DNA of 64,000 nucleotides from Salipiger bermudensis (GCF_020171625.1 NZ_JAIUZY010000007.1:62001-126000), one strand, 5' to 3'; shown: positions 7,897 through 17,935, counted from the stretch's first letter. The notes: generated by a model from the sequence alone, not told the origin. Made by a program: numbers and translations.

Positions 7897-7910
7897 CTTC
7901 ATCTCCAAAT

Positions 7911-7936
7911 AGAAAAGCCCGGCGCGATGGCCGGGC
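7911..7936 (-). terminator. Intrinsic terminator directly upstream of the endolysin
   Basis: On the minus strand GCCCGGC-catcgc-GCCGGGC (arms 7930-7936 and 7917-7923) is followed by TTTTCTATTT, then the endolysin SD. Transcripts from the tail and membrane genes must pass it before reaching the lysis enzyme. The upstream gap 7937-8073 shows no gene. Confidence 0.7.
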
Positions 7937-8073
7937 ATTAGGGTTGTCTTCAAGTTGTCGATCTGCTCATGTCCGCGGGCGAGTGCTGCGGTAGGCCTTC
8001 TTTCCCCAGGTCATGCCGCCTACCCCAGGCGGGCGCAGCGCTCGCGCCTAGCCTTACCAGCAAAGGGGTTAGG

Positions 8074-8466
8074 TCAGCGCCTGCGGAAGATCGAAGAGAG
8101 CCGGAACGGCTCGGGATAGGTCACGCAGGTCAGAAGGTTGTAGAACGGACGCTCGTTCTCGGGGATCGCAAGCAGCCGCGCACGCAGAACCATGAGCAGC
8201 CCGGCGATCAGGCATAGCTCGAAGGCGATGTTGAGGTTCAAACCGCCAAGGGCATCGCGCACCGCCGCCCAGTCCTCTCCGAGGAAGACACGACCGAAGC
8301 TCCAGTAGACAGCGCGCCCGATCGAGCCGAGGGCGAAGAAGAAGAACCCCCACGCGAGGGAGGCGGCCGGCGGGGTCATTTGCGCCAAGAGGTTCGGGAT
8401 ATAGGCACGGGCCACCCACAGCCCCAAGATCAGCGTCACCAGCGCCGAGATGTGGTGGAAGTCCAT
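8074..8466 (-). CDS. Three-helix phage membrane protein
   Basis: A 130-aa protein with hydrophobic segments at about residues 6-26 (ISALVTLILGLWVARAYI), 35-57 (AASLAWGFFFFALGSIGRAVYW) and 78-96 (IAFELCLIAGLLMVL). A GTG two codons upstream is an alternative start overlapping the previous stop. Topology and position among the lysis genes suggest a holin or superinfection-exclusion protein. Confidence 0.5.
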   Translation of the reverse strand: MDFHHISALVTLILGLWVARAYIPNLLAQMTPPAASLAWGFFFFALGSIGRAVYWSFGRVFLGEDWAAVRDALGGLNLNIAFELCLIAGLLMVLRARLLAIPENERPFYNLLTCVTYPEPFRLSSIFRRR

Positions 8467-8468
8467 CG

Positions 8469-8648
8469 TCACTCGTTCCTCTTCGGCCGTGTAATTTCAC
8501 CCAGAGCGAGGGCGAGCTCTTTCTCGACAGCCTCCCGCTTCAGACGCAATTCCGCGAGGGTGCGCTCACGCGCTGCGATCGCGGGCGCAGCTTCCCTCAC
8601 CCGGTCCGGCGGCGGCGAGCAAGGCTTCTTGAACGGCCACAGCTGCAT
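8469..8648 (-). CDS. Small coiled-coil phage protein
   Basis: A 59-aa protein (MQLWPFKKPCSPPPDRVREA) whose second half is a heptad-rich helix (ERTLAELRLKREAVEKELAL). GGGGAG sits 6 nt before the ATG, which overlaps the upstream stop. It lies between two membrane-protein genes and could be part of a spanin-like pair, but it has no lipobox or signal peptide. Confidence 0.45.
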   Translation of the reverse strand: MQLWPFKKPCSPPPDRVREAAPAIAARERTLAELRLKREAVEKELALALGEITRPKRNE

Positions 8649-8893
8649 CAGGAACTCCCCCCGATCTTGCGCAGACCCTCGGTGATCCGCTCGAGCGCCG
8701 AGAGCGTGCTCACCTCGCGCTGGATCGCGCCATCGAGGTGCTTTTCGGATGCCTCGATGAGGCGGTCGGTGAGCTGGGCGGTCTTCTCGCGCTCTTCGGC
8801 CAACTCCTTCCGGATCAGCTTCCGATCGTAGATCAGCGCGCCCAGCATCAGGCCGAGCGCGCCGAACTGCTCGAAGAACCATTGGAGATCCAC
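8648..8893 (-). CDS. Membrane-anchored coiled-coil protein (spanin-like or holin-associated)
   Basis: An 81-aa protein with an N-terminal hydrophobic helix (FFEQFGALGLMLGALIY) and then a long charged helix (RKLIRKELAEEREKTAQLTD) with heptad spacing. GTG start 5 nt after the fibre stop, with GAGGGG upstream. Architecture matches an inner-membrane spanin (anchor plus periplasmic coiled coil); sequence family not recognised. Confidence 0.45.
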   Translation of the reverse strand: MDLQWFFEQFGALGLMLGALIYDRKLIRKELAEEREKTAQLTDRLIEASEKHLDGAIQREVSTLSALERITEGLRKIGGSS

Positions 8894-8898
8894 GATCT

Positions 8899-11800
8899 CT
8901 ACCCCTCGTAATCCCGCACATCACTGCCCGCCTCGATCACGCCGTCTGTGACCGTCTGGTACGTGCGAATAATTGAGCCACCCGTCGCGCAGAGGTCGCT
9001 CTCGTTGTCACGTGAAATACAGGTGTCCAACCACATCAGGGAGGCGTCAGAACCGCCGGATGCGACACCGGCCCGGTAGCCACAGCCATTCTCCGGATCA
9101 CCCCGGCTTGCAGAGGAAAGACACCCCAAATTCAGGGACTGGCTGTCGTTGATGTCGTGGACGTTGCGGATATTGAGCGGATAGCTGCACCCGACACGAA
9201 CAACAGCCCCCTGATCGTGCATTGTGCTGCCGTTGTTCGCCGCCCCGCCATCATGACCGTTGTTTCTGCCGACGCAGCCCACTTCCAAGGCGTATGGGCT
9301 GCTGCCATGGTAGTTGAAGCCGTCGGCAATGTTGACCGCTGCAATGCAGTCCTTCAGGAGCCACGTCTGAGAGCCTGTTGCGCAGTTGAGACCATTGGCC
9401 TGCAACGTGCCGGCGCCGCTGCTGTACTTGACCGTGCAGCGATCTAGTACCGACGCTGCCCTCGCGCCCGTGGCCCTGACCCGGAGCGGCCCCGATCCTC
9501 CCTCAAAATCAACATCCTGCGCCCATAGCACCGGCGATGCCTTGTCGATAACCAGATTGTCCGCTTGCACTAACGCCAGGATGGCATCGTCGGCCGCGCG
9601 GCCGTCTACGGTATGGACGTAGAGAACATGGGTTGAACTGTCGTAGAAGTAGCTGCCAGCCGTCGCATCGCAGTCCGCCACGTCACTGGCAGCGGTTAGT
9701 CGGCGGTAGTCGCCACGATCATAGGCCGGACGCTTCATAGACAGTGTGTCGATATCGATCACCGATGCGTCGAGGATCGACAGAAGATCATAGCCGCTCG
9801 AAGGGCGATAATCGACCTCGACAGAAGCTTGGTAGACGCTGGTCTGGCCCGAGGTCTTGGTCCATGTCCGCGGGGGCATCCTCATGGACGAGACGATGCG
9901 CGCACCGTCCCATGAGCGGATCACCAGCGCATCGGCTGCGACCGTGGCCCCGGCGAAACTCAGCGCATGGGGATAGACACCGCCCTTGGCGATCACCATG
10001 ACGTTGCCGGTGCGACCATCTACGGCAGCCGAAAGAGACTGTAGAGGCGCGGCCTTGGTGCCCGCGTCCGCATCACTTCCGGCCACCGGATCGACGTAGA
10101 GGACAGCGTCGGCGTCGGCCTTGGCGAAAGGCGCCGCCAGCGCAGGATCGAAGTCGCAAAGGAAAGACCCGTCATCTTGGCGATAGACGGAATACGGAAT
10201 TACCCACCTGTTGAAGCTCGCAGGCACGCTTACGGCTGCGGATGCTACTGCGGATGCGGCCACGCCGGTCAGCGCCCCGATGCTGGCGTGCTGCACCGAC
10301 TGAAATTCAACGATCTCTTGAACGCCTCCGGACCCGTTGCGCACCGCGCACCAGACCGGCCCAACGGGGATATCATCAAGATCGACCGTTTCACCCGTTG
10401 TGCTGATCGTCAATGTCCCCGTGCCATCAGCCTCACGGCGCAGTCGCATCGAGATAACATCGTCTTCGAGGATGGCTCGCTCGATAGCGGCAGCGAGCAG
10501 CTCTATCGAGTCAGAGCCTTGACCCTCGCCCTCGAAGCGCTGCACACGACCATCAGTCTGCCAGACATACATCTTGCGGCTTCGGTTGTCTTTGCCGCCG
10601 GGCCCCACACCGATGCCAATGCGGCCCGAGCCGGCGCCAAGCTTCTTGGCGGTAATGGTGACCTCCGAGGTGCGACCCTCCTCAAAGACAACATCTGACG
10701 CCCGCATGACATACCAGTTCTGACCGGAAGCCCCCAGAGCCACCCCTGTTTCAGTAAGCCTCGGTCGCGGATCGTAGGTGTCGTTTGCGATCGATCCGAA
10801 ATCGATCACGACCCGAGGCATATCACGCAGATTCTCGGACAGGCCGCGTGCACGAGTTCGCTCAGCAGCTGCACGATCGGCATTTGTCGGGCGCGGCCCG
10901 GCGAGAGGCCCGGAAGCAACAACGAGGCCCGCAATCTTCATGGCGCCACCGTCACGTCGAACCCGGATGTCGATCCATTCGCAATCCGGGTGAAGAGAAA
11001 TGCCTTCAACCCGGTATTCCCCGGGCGCATCTACGGCTGCCCCTGGAATTGCCACCTCGTCCACCTGCACCGAAACATCGTTATCCGACGCGGTTTGCCT
11101 GATCGCGAGGAACCGCTCCTCTGCCGGGTCGACTTCCTCCGCCGACAGCACGACCACCGAGGCCGACACAACACCCGCCGCCTCAAACAGATGGCGAGGG
11201 AAGCAGCGAAGAGACATGTAATTCCCACCACCCGGCGTCGGCTCAAGCAAAAGGGTGGCCTGACCGCCCTCGATCGAAACGGTTTGCGCCGACCCTACCG
11301 GGAAAACCATCTTGGCAAGGTCAGAAAACGCCGCTTCCGCCGGGGTCAACAGTGATACCCCAGACGGCTCAGAGAGCCGAAAACGCGTTTCAACATCAGC
11401 GGCAACGCGAGCCGTGGTCTCTGCCGCGTCATCCGACGCACGCGTTTCAGCTTCTGTTGCAACAGCCGCCGCCAAAGCATCATCAGCCTCAACACGCGCT
11501 TCGGCCTCTGTCGCGATCGTCGCCACAAGGTCTTCGGTGTTGGCCTTGCCGTCCAGCGCGGCCTGCTGCGCGGTGCTGACCGGCTTGTCGGCATCGGACG
11601 TATTGTCGACCGCACTCAGGCCAAGATCAGCTTTCGTAAGGCCTTCCTTTTCTTTCACCCAGAATGCGTCGAATGCTTGCTTCACCCGTAGCGCAGACCA
11701 CGCGCGACGCTGATCCGCTGCGCCCTCTTCAGCTTCACCCTGAGGCACCGGCGTTAGCCTATCGGTCACGTCGCGCAGATCGATCACCGCCACGTCGGTT

Positions 11801-13239
11801 TCGTGGTCACCACCGTAGACGCGCAGATAAGGGAGCGCGTATCGCGCCGTCGCCGGGGCCCGATAGTCCGCGCCGACCTCGGTCGAGAAGGTGAAGCTCG
11901 CGCTCTGCACACCATCAGAAGCAACAATCGGGCCGAGATCTTCGATCCGCACGTTCGACACATTCGCACGCGCGGCCGAGAGGTTCTGCATCCTGATCTC
12001 GACCGTGTGCCCCGACGGGTCGGCCGGGTTCGTTGCGCGGATCAGGCTGAACCGCGCCTCGTAGGTACGGCCCGCCTCGAGCGCCACCTCATGGCGCGGC
12101 GCGATGTCCTGGTATCCGCCCACCGCGTCCGCGCCATCGAGACGCCAGACACCGCCAAGCGTCGGGTTGGTCGCAGCCGAGCCGGCCGTGATCGCGGCAC
12201 GATCCGCGCCCGTCAGTGCCGACGAGAAGGCCCCGCTAAGCTCCGGTCGCGCAGGCTGGCGCTGCAGAAGCCGGCCAGCCTCCTCACCGAGCGCGCCCTG
12301 CGCCAAGCTGGCCTTCGCGTCGAGCGCCGCCTGCAGGCCAGAGACGGTGCTGATCGCCTGCGTGCCGGTGTGGTTCGAACGGCCAAGGAAAAAGGAGACG
12401 AACACCTTCTTCAGCGCGAACCCGTCGGCGCTGTCGGAGATCGGGATCACGTCCGCACCCACCGGGCTCGCCTTCGCGCCGCGGTTGCTCAGCGTGATGC
12501 CGAAGTTTTCCTGCACCCATGCATTGATTGCCTGCCAGACGCGAACGGCGGTCCAGGCGCGGCGTGTGGTCTCGGCCCCTCCCTCGGCCTCGACCTGCGA
12601 AACAGTTTCAAGATCGGCGATCGAGACCTTACCCGCGAGCTCGGCCGTCATGGTCGAGGCAAAGTTGGGGTCATCGCCAAGCGCCGACGCCAACTCGTTG
12701 AGCGTATCAAGCTGCCCGGGGGCCGCATCGATCAAAGCGGCGAGGGCCGACTGCACGAACGCCGTGGTCGCGATCTGCACGCTATCATCGCCAGCAGTGG
12801 CGGTCGGCGCAGTGGGGATACCCGTCAGCGCCGGGCTCAGAAGCGGTGCAAGGCTGGTGAGGCCAGTATCACCGATCCACACCCAGCGGCCCCAGCTGTC
12901 ATTCCAGCTGTAGCGGCCCGCATTGCTGACCGAGGCGCCGTCATAGCCCGTCGCTGTCGCTGCGCTATGGGTGCCGCCATCGCTGTCGAGCACCTCGCCG
13001 CCGACGCCGTCCTCGGTCGGCGTGATCGCCTGAAGGTCGGCCCAGGTCGCCTTGGCGACATAGCCACCGGTGATCTGCGCCGTCAGCTCGGCAAACTTCT
13101 CCGCGACCGCGCCGCTCCCGGCCAGCTGGGTGGCAAGGCTGGCGATCAGGTAGAGACCGACCGTGCCGTCATGCACCGCAAGGAACGAGTCAGCCGAAGA
13201 GAGCGCAGCCTTGTCAGGCACGCGAATACCATCTGGCAT
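8899..13239 (-). CDS. Large tail fibre / receptor-binding protein
   Basis: 1446 aa, the largest gene of the prophage and the last of the tail block. The N-terminal third has phage-fibre repeats (PTAPTATAGDDSVQIATTAF and GQLDTLNELASALGDDPNFA). The middle holds repeated Ala/Glu-rich coiled coils (TEAEARVEADDALAAAVATE). The C-terminal third looks like a right-handed beta-helix of the pectate-lyase type (APLQSLSAAVDGRTGNVMVI onward), a fold used to bind or cut surface polysaccharide. Start MPDGIRV at 13239 follows the tail-tip stop by 10 nt. It probably sets host range. Confidence 0.8.
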   Translation of the reverse strand: MPDGIRVPDKAALSSADSFLAVHDGTVGLYLIASLATQLAGSGAVAEKFAELTAQITGGYVAKATWADLQAITPTEDGVGGEVLDSDGGTHSAATATGYDGASVSNAGRYSWNDSWGRWVWIGDTGLTSLAPLLSPALTGIPTAPTATAGDDSVQIATTAFVQSALAALIDAAPGQLDTLNELASALGDDPNFASTMTAELAGKVSIADLETVSQVEAEGGAETTRRAWTAVRVWQAINAWVQENFGITLSNRGAKASPVGADVIPISDSADGFALKKVFVSFFLGRSNHTGTQAISTVSGLQAALDAKASLAQGALGEEAGRLLQRQPARPELSGAFSSALTGADRAAITAGSAATNPTLGGVWRLDGADAVGGYQDIAPRHEVALEAGRTYEARFSLIRATNPADPSGHTVEIRMQNLSAARANVSNVRIEDLGPIVASDGVQSASFTFSTEVGADYRAPATARYALPYLRVYGGDHETDVAVIDLRDVTDRLTPVPQGEAEEGAADQRRAWSALRVKQAFDAFWVKEKEGLTKADLGLSAVDNTSDADKPVSTAQQAALDGKANTEDLVATIATEAEARVEADDALAAAVATEAETRASDDAAETTARVAADVETRFRLSEPSGVSLLTPAEAAFSDLAKMVFPVGSAQTVSIEGGQATLLLEPTPGGGNYMSLRCFPRHLFEAAGVVSASVVVLSAEEVDPAEERFLAIRQTASDNDVSVQVDEVAIPGAAVDAPGEYRVEGISLHPDCEWIDIRVRRDGGAMKIAGLVVASGPLAGPRPTNADRAAAERTRARGLSENLRDMPRVVIDFGSIANDTYDPRPRLTETGVALGASGQNWYVMRASDVVFEEGRTSEVTITAKKLGAGSGRIGIGVGPGGKDNRSRKMYVWQTDGRVQRFEGEGQGSDSIELLAAAIERAILEDDVISMRLRREADGTGTLTISTTGETVDLDDIPVGPVWCAVRNGSGGVQEIVEFQSVQHASIGALTGVAASAVASAAVSVPASFNRWVIPYSVYRQDDGSFLCDFDPALAAPFAKADADAVLYVDPVAGSDADAGTKAAPLQSLSAAVDGRTGNVMVIAKGGVYPHALSFAGATVAADALVIRSWDGARIVSSMRMPPRTWTKTSGQTSVYQASVEVDYRPSSGYDLLSILDASVIDIDTLSMKRPAYDRGDYRRLTAASDVADCDATAGSYFYDSSTHVLYVHTVDGRAADDAILALVQADNLVIDKASPVLWAQDVDFEGGSGPLRVRATGARAASVLDRCTVKYSSGAGTLQANGLNCATGSQTWLLKDCIAAVNIADGFNYHGSSPYALEVGCVGRNNGHDGGAANNGSTMHDQGAVVRVGCSYPLNIRNVHDINDSQSLNLGCLSSASRGDPENGCGYRAGVASGGSDASLMWLDTCISRDNESDLCATGGSIIRTYQTVTDGVIEAGSDVRDYEG

Positions 13240-13249
13240 GGTGAAGACC

Positions 13250-16200
13250 TCAGATAATGGTGGTGGTAAGAGCGCCAGAGACGCTGGATACGATGCTGTT
13301 CGCGCCGACAGCCGCGAAGCGGTATTCGTGCGCCCCCTGCGGCGCCGTGGCGGCGGTCCGCGCGTAGAGAACGACCTCGGTCGCCGAGCCGTCGAAGTCC
13401 GACGTCGCGACGATCTCGAGGCGGTCATTCCCGGAAATGGCCGTTAGACCGAACAGCGTCCGGCCGTCGGCGTCGATCGCGGCTGTCGCGACTGGCGTCC
13501 CGCCTGCCAGCTGAACCGTAATGCTGCCTGCTGTTCGCCCTGAGACCGTGACCGCGCCCCGGTAGGTCGTACCCACCGAAAGGCTCAGCGGCTGCGACAT
13601 CGTGCTGGCCACCCCGGGCGCATGGGTCGCGGCGCCGCCGGAAATCATCCAGCCGCCTCCCGCCGCCCACTCGCCCGGGTCGCCCATGTCTCCGGCGCTC
13701 AGGAGGTCGGCGCGGGTTCGATCGCCGTCCGAGAAGGATGAGGTGACCCCGAGCTCGACCTCGAGATTCTTGATCAGGTCGGTCTTCGCGTCGAACGTGT
13801 CGCCCACCGAGGTTCGGAAGATCAGCACCGTGTCAGTGGCCGGGTCGCCGTTGGCATAGTCGATGCCGGCATATCCCAAACCGGAAGTCAGCAGGATGCT
13901 CTCGATATTGGGCGCGTCCGGAACGGTCTCGGTGTCTGCGACCGCATAGGTCAGGATCGAGCTCGTACCGCCGGCAGCACCGCCGACGCTGTAGGCCGTC
14001 AACCGAATCTCGATCTCGTCGCCGACCTCGTACTCAAGATCAACCGCCCCCTCGCGACCGTAGATCGTCGCACTGTCCCAGATGACCTCCCCATCGAGGC
14101 GATGCTGTACGAGGATCGAGCCGACCTGAACCGTCTCGGTGTCGGGCATCCGAGCCGAGACCCGCACAGCCCGGACAGTCGGATCTCTGTCCCCCCAACC
14201 GTCGATAATCGACAGGGAAAAGTCGACCGTGTCGTAGATCACGCTCACGCCGGAGAAGACCGGCGCGTTGGGCAGTCCCCCGGTGAGGATCGAGCCGACG
14301 ATCGGGTTCCAGTCCGGCGGCACGTAGGCATCGGTGAGCGCGTCAATCTCCTCTGCGTCGTTGGTGAGCGTGAGCCGGCAGGAGAAGTTCTCGCCTGGCT
14401 CGATCAGAAGCACCCGGCACGGGAAGCTGACCTCTTCTGACGGGCCGAAGAGGACAAGATCCCCCGGCGCCGGCAGCGCATCACCCTGCACCAGGAGCGC
14501 CTGTGTCGTGCCAGGGGCCGTTGTGACGGTCGCGATAGCACTGTCGCCCACCGTGTTCGCCTCATCATAGGCCATCCAGCGCAACGCGTAGCTCTGGCCG
14601 GCTTCCATCGTAACCGGCTCGTCGATCACCACGCGCGAGCCATCGACGGTCAGAACCTTGCCCGAGACCTGCACCGAGGACAGCACGTCATGCGACAGGA
14701 GTACCTTGTCTCCGCGCGTGGCGGCTCGGATAGCCCCCTCCTGCATGACGCGAAAGGTGTCACGCCGCTGGATCACCTCCTGCATGCGCCGATAGGTCTC
14801 GCGCGCCACCTCGTCGGGATCAGTCTTTCCCGGCATCTCCCACTCTTCGAGCAGGTCGATCGCGCCCTCATTGCCCGGCCACGGATGGATCAGCTCGGCC
14901 TCGCTGTAGTTGTTGGTCTCATCGAGGAAACGGACGCGAATGCCATCCGGCGGCTTGATGTAGCTACGCTCTCCCTCGAAGCCCCAGCTGTTGCGCGGGG
15001 AGATGTGGTCGACGACAACGTCCTGCGGTCGGTCGATCACGACACCCCACTTCTCACCATCATGGCGCGGGGATGCCCGGCCCGCCGCAGCGATCTCCGC
15101 CAGCATTTCGCCGAAGCTCATCTGCGAGGTGATCGTGGCGTCGTAGCGAAGCCCCTTCTGGTCGCAGAACAGCCACCACTCCTCGAGCATGTCCCAGTCG
15201 ATCTCGGCGTCTGGGACAGGTCGCGCCTGATAGGCACCGCGCAGCGCATCAGCGAAGATGTCGGCCGGGTTACGGCTCAGCGCCTCGGCCCATGTGTCGA
15301 CCCCGTCGAAGGCATGGACGTAGCGCTCGACGAGGGCGTTTAGGCGCGAGATCGTCCCGTTGATCTGCTCGGTTGCCTTGACCCGGGCCTCGACAAGGGC
15401 CAGCGGCGCCGCATCGAAGTTGATCGGGTATTCCGGTCGGATCGACTGGAATGCGAAGAGAGTGGTGGCATCGCGGAACCGCGCGGCAGTCAGCGACTCG
15501 GACAGCCTGGTGATCTCAACCTCCCACGACCCGCGCGATGGTAGTGACCATCGGAACTGCCGGAAGAACGGGGTGATCGTCCTCTCCGAGTAGGTGACCT
15601 CTTGAACCTCATCCCACTCCGTTGCGCCGCTCTCGCGCTGACGAATTCGCAGCCGCACCGACCGACCATCCGGGTCGCCGTCGCTGTCGATCCTCGTCAG
15701 GCCCTGCGGGAAATGCACGATGATCGACGCCTCGGTGGCGTTCGCGCAGGTCTCATAGACACTCGTCTGCAGCTCTGCCGGATCGCCTGTCGGGTTCCCG
15801 TACTCATCCAGCGGCTCCTGCGGCCCCTTGAGCTCGACGTTGACGTTCTCCTCGAACACCTGCTGCGTCACGATCTCCATCGGGTCATCGCCAACAACAC
15901 CCTCCCGCGTGCGGTAGAGCACGTTGGTGAACTCGTCGATCGACGTGTCGCCGATCCGGATGTCTGAGATCTTCAGCCGGCCATAGCCGAAGGTGAAGGC
16001 GGCGCAGACGTACTGCTCGCCGTTGATGATCTGGCTGTAGGGCAACGCGGCATAGACAGGCGCCATGCGCTTCTTGCCGAGCACCAGCGGGATCGGCTTG
16101 CCCGCGGGCAGATCGTTGCTCCAACCGTTGATCGAATAGCGGCTCTCCGGACCGTCAGGCGAGTTGAGGGACGGACGCGGGATCAGGGCATTCATTGCCG

Positions 16201-16585
16201 CACCGATCAGCAGCGTCGTAGCGACGGCAGTCCCGACCCAAATCGCGTTCAGAGCGAACGCTCCCAAGCTCGCGCCTGTGGCAAAGTAGAAGGACGTCCC
16301 GATGGCGCTCGACACCCACGTGGCGATGGAGATGGGATCCCCCTCCACCACGCGGATGATGACCGTGGTACCGGGGTGCGGGCGCACGTTCCCCCACCAG
16401 TCGCGCGGTATGATTTGGAATTTCCCATCGCGGCTGATCGCGACCCGGGTCCGGCTCAGCACCGCCTCGGACGCGCCGGGCAGCTGCGCCGCGACGATCT
16501 CGGCAACGGTCACGGTCGCCGCAAGGTCGAAACTCTTACGCGCCTCGGGCGCGACACCGCGCGTGATCAGAACAGGGATGGTCAA
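13250..16585 (-). CDS. Tail-tip / host-specificity protein J-like (TipJ family)
   Basis: 1111 aa from a TTG that overlaps the upstream stop (TTGA), with GAGG nearby. An N-terminal beta-grasp-like region (ISRDGKFQIIPRDWWG) precedes a short hydrophobic stretch (FYFATGASLGAFALNAIW) and the conserved TipJ core (GKPIPLVLGKKRMAPVYAAL). Later fibronectin-like segments follow. The family forms the distal tail hub that contacts the host surface. It sits between the NlpC/P60 gene and the fibre, as in lambdoid K-J order. Confidence 0.85.
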   Translation of the reverse strand: MTIPVLITRGVAPEARKSFDLAATVTVAEIVAAQLPGASEAVLSRTRVAISRDGKFQIIPRDWWGNVRPHPGTTVIIRVVEGDPISIATWVSSAIGTSFYFATGASLGAFALNAIWVGTAVATTLLIGAAMNALIPRPSLNSPDGPESRYSINGWSNDLPAGKPIPLVLGKKRMAPVYAALPYSQIINGEQYVCAAFTFGYGRLKISDIRIGDTSIDEFTNVLYRTREGVVGDDPMEIVTQQVFEENVNVELKGPQEPLDEYGNPTGDPAELQTSVYETCANATEASIIVHFPQGLTRIDSDGDPDGRSVRLRIRQRESGATEWDEVQEVTYSERTITPFFRQFRWSLPSRGSWEVEITRLSESLTAARFRDATTLFAFQSIRPEYPINFDAAPLALVEARVKATEQINGTISRLNALVERYVHAFDGVDTWAEALSRNPADIFADALRGAYQARPVPDAEIDWDMLEEWWLFCDQKGLRYDATITSQMSFGEMLAEIAAAGRASPRHDGEKWGVVIDRPQDVVVDHISPRNSWGFEGERSYIKPPDGIRVRFLDETNNYSEAELIHPWPGNEGAIDLLEEWEMPGKTDPDEVARETYRRMQEVIQRRDTFRVMQEGAIRAATRGDKVLLSHDVLSSVQVSGKVLTVDGSRVVIDEPVTMEAGQSYALRWMAYDEANTVGDSAIATVTTAPGTTQALLVQGDALPAPGDLVLFGPSEEVSFPCRVLLIEPGENFSCRLTLTNDAEEIDALTDAYVPPDWNPIVGSILTGGLPNAPVFSGVSVIYDTVDFSLSIIDGWGDRDPTVRAVRVSARMPDTETVQVGSILVQHRLDGEVIWDSATIYGREGAVDLEYEVGDEIEIRLTAYSVGGAAGGTSSILTYAVADTETVPDAPNIESILLTSGLGYAGIDYANGDPATDTVLIFRTSVGDTFDAKTDLIKNLEVELGVTSSFSDGDRTRADLLSAGDMGDPGEWAAGGGWMISGGAATHAPGVASTMSQPLSLSVGTTYRGAVTVSGRTAGSITVQLAGGTPVATAAIDADGRTLFGLTAISGNDRLEIVATSDFDGSATEVVLYARTAATAPQGAHEYRFAAVGANSIVSSVSGALTTTII

Positions 16586-16983
16586 AGCATGGCCTCGTGT
16601 CGGTGGGCGCGGACGAAACGGTCGCGCCACATGGGGTCTTTGCGCGACACGATCACCGCGCTGGATCTGGCGTGGACGTGCAGCATTCGCGTCCGGTCCA
16701 CCGCCACGGCGACGTGGCAGTCGTGCCGACCGACGCGGAACACCAGCGCATCGTAGGGCTGGATCTGATCGACCGGCGCCCACGGCCCGGCCATAGACTC
16801 CCCGGCCACCATAGCGGCCAGGCGGGCGTGCTCTGCGCAGGTGGCATAGCCCTCGGTGAAGCTCGGCAGGTCGATCCCGAGATCCTCGGCGTACACGAGG
16901 CGAAGAAGCCCGTAGCAGTCGACCCCGGCGCGGTCCCGACCGAGATCCGCATGAGGCAGGCCAACGAAGTCAGACCAGCTCAA
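16582..16983 (-). CDS. NlpC/P60 family tail peptidase
   Basis: 133 aa. The NlpC/P60 catalytic Cys is in GVDCYGLLRLVY at about residue 23. The paired His lies in CHVAVAVDRTRMLHVHAR at about residues 89-104. These papain-like enzymes at the tail tip cut peptidoglycan cross-bridges during DNA entry. ATGA overlap upstream and TTGA overlap downstream show tight coupling with the neighbouring tail genes. Confidence 0.85.
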   Translation of the reverse strand: MSWSDFVGLPHADLGRDRAGVDCYGLLRLVYAEDLGIDLPSFTEGYATCAEHARLAAMVAGESMAGPWAPVDQIQPYDALVFRVGRHDCHVAVAVDRTRMLHVHARSSAVIVSRKDPMWRDRFVRAHRHEAML

Positions 16984-17510
16984 CGGTAGAGCCCCGGGAA
17001 ACGGTGCTTTCCGACGACATGCATCGGCGCCCCCTCATCCTCGATCGGCTCGCGGCTCATCTGGACTGCGATTTGAGATCCGAACCGGGCGGTGACGACC
17101 TCGAGACCGAGCCAGGCTTGCTCTACCAAGTTAGGTGTCGACGCCATGACCACCGCCGCGTTTGCCTTCGCGCGGGTCTCGAAGCTCCGCAAAAGAGCCG
17201 GAAGCGTGGCGTCGAAGAGGTCGATGACGATGCGCATCTGCGCCGGCACGTCGTCTTCGTCGCCTGGCATCTCGAGGCCCATCGGAACCCACAGGAAGAA
17301 CTCATTCTCCTGGTTTGCCCCGCGCCAGCTCGAGCGCGTGCCGCGGATCTGCGCCTCTGCGCTCTGCGAGATCAGATCAGCGTTGTCGCTGCTCAGGCGA
17401 ACAGGCGCGTCGAGATCAGGGTGCGAGACCTCTAGAAGCACGACAGGAAGGTCATCGGCGAATGCAGCGTCCTGCTGCGCCCGCGCGTTCAGCGAAAGGA
17501 CGCGGCTCAT
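16980..17510 (-). CDS. DUF1833 family tail protein
   Basis: 176 aa starting MSRVLSLNARAQQDAAFADD. The pattern VVLLEVSHPDLDAPVRLSSD matches DUF1833 proteins, found just upstream of the tail NlpC peptidase in many phages and gene transfer agents. Role probably structural at the tail tip. ATGA overlaps on both sides. Confidence 0.7.
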   Translation of the reverse strand: MSRVLSLNARAQQDAAFADDLPVVLLEVSHPDLDAPVRLSSDNADLISQSAEAQIRGTRSSWRGANQENEFFLWVPMGLEMPGDEDDVPAQMRIVIDLFDATLPALLRSFETRAKANAAVVMASTPNLVEQAWLGLEVVTARFGSQIAVQMSREPIEDEGAPMHVVGKHRFPGLYR

Positions 17511-17935
17511 GTGGGTAGCTCCACAACGGAGAAGCTTACGACTTGCCGGCGCAGGACCGGGTTCGCCGCGACGGGTGGCGCATCGCCCCACTGGCACAGC
17601 ATCATCTTCGCAGTGAGCAGCGGCGCGTCGTTCTCATCAAGGAGAGAAAGGCCGGCCTCGTCCAAAAGAAACGCGCCGTCGACCGCATAGTCCGGCATCC
17701 AGAAAAGACGGGAGCCCTCTGCGCAATCATCGATGTAAAACCGGTCGAACTTTGCCTTCTGCCAAAGTTCAAGAAGCACCTCCAATTGAACGGTCCGGGC
17801 GACCGCAGAATAGCGGCGCGAAACCTTCGGCGGCCCAGCATCGAAACTCGACTGACGCCGCCCATCCATGCGCTGCGATCGATAGCCCGAGAAACGAGGC
17901 GCAGGCAGATCTGCCGGGAATGTGGGGATCGTCAT
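17507..17935 (-). CDS. Hypothetical tail protein
   Basis: 142 aa, MTIPTFPADLPAPRFSGYRS, with an aromatic-rich centre (LELWQKAKFDRFYIDDCAEG). Located between the tape measure and DUF1833 genes and overlapping both by 4 nt. By position it corresponds to a distal-tail or minor tail protein; I recognise no domain. Confidence 0.6.
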   Translation of the reverse strand: MTIPTFPADLPAPRFSGYRSQRMDGRRQSSFDAGPPKVSRRYSAVARTVQLEVLLELWQKAKFDRFYIDDCAEGSRLFWMPDYAVDGAFLLDEAGLSLLDENDAPLLTAKMMLCQWGDAPPVAANPVLRRQVVSFSVVELPT

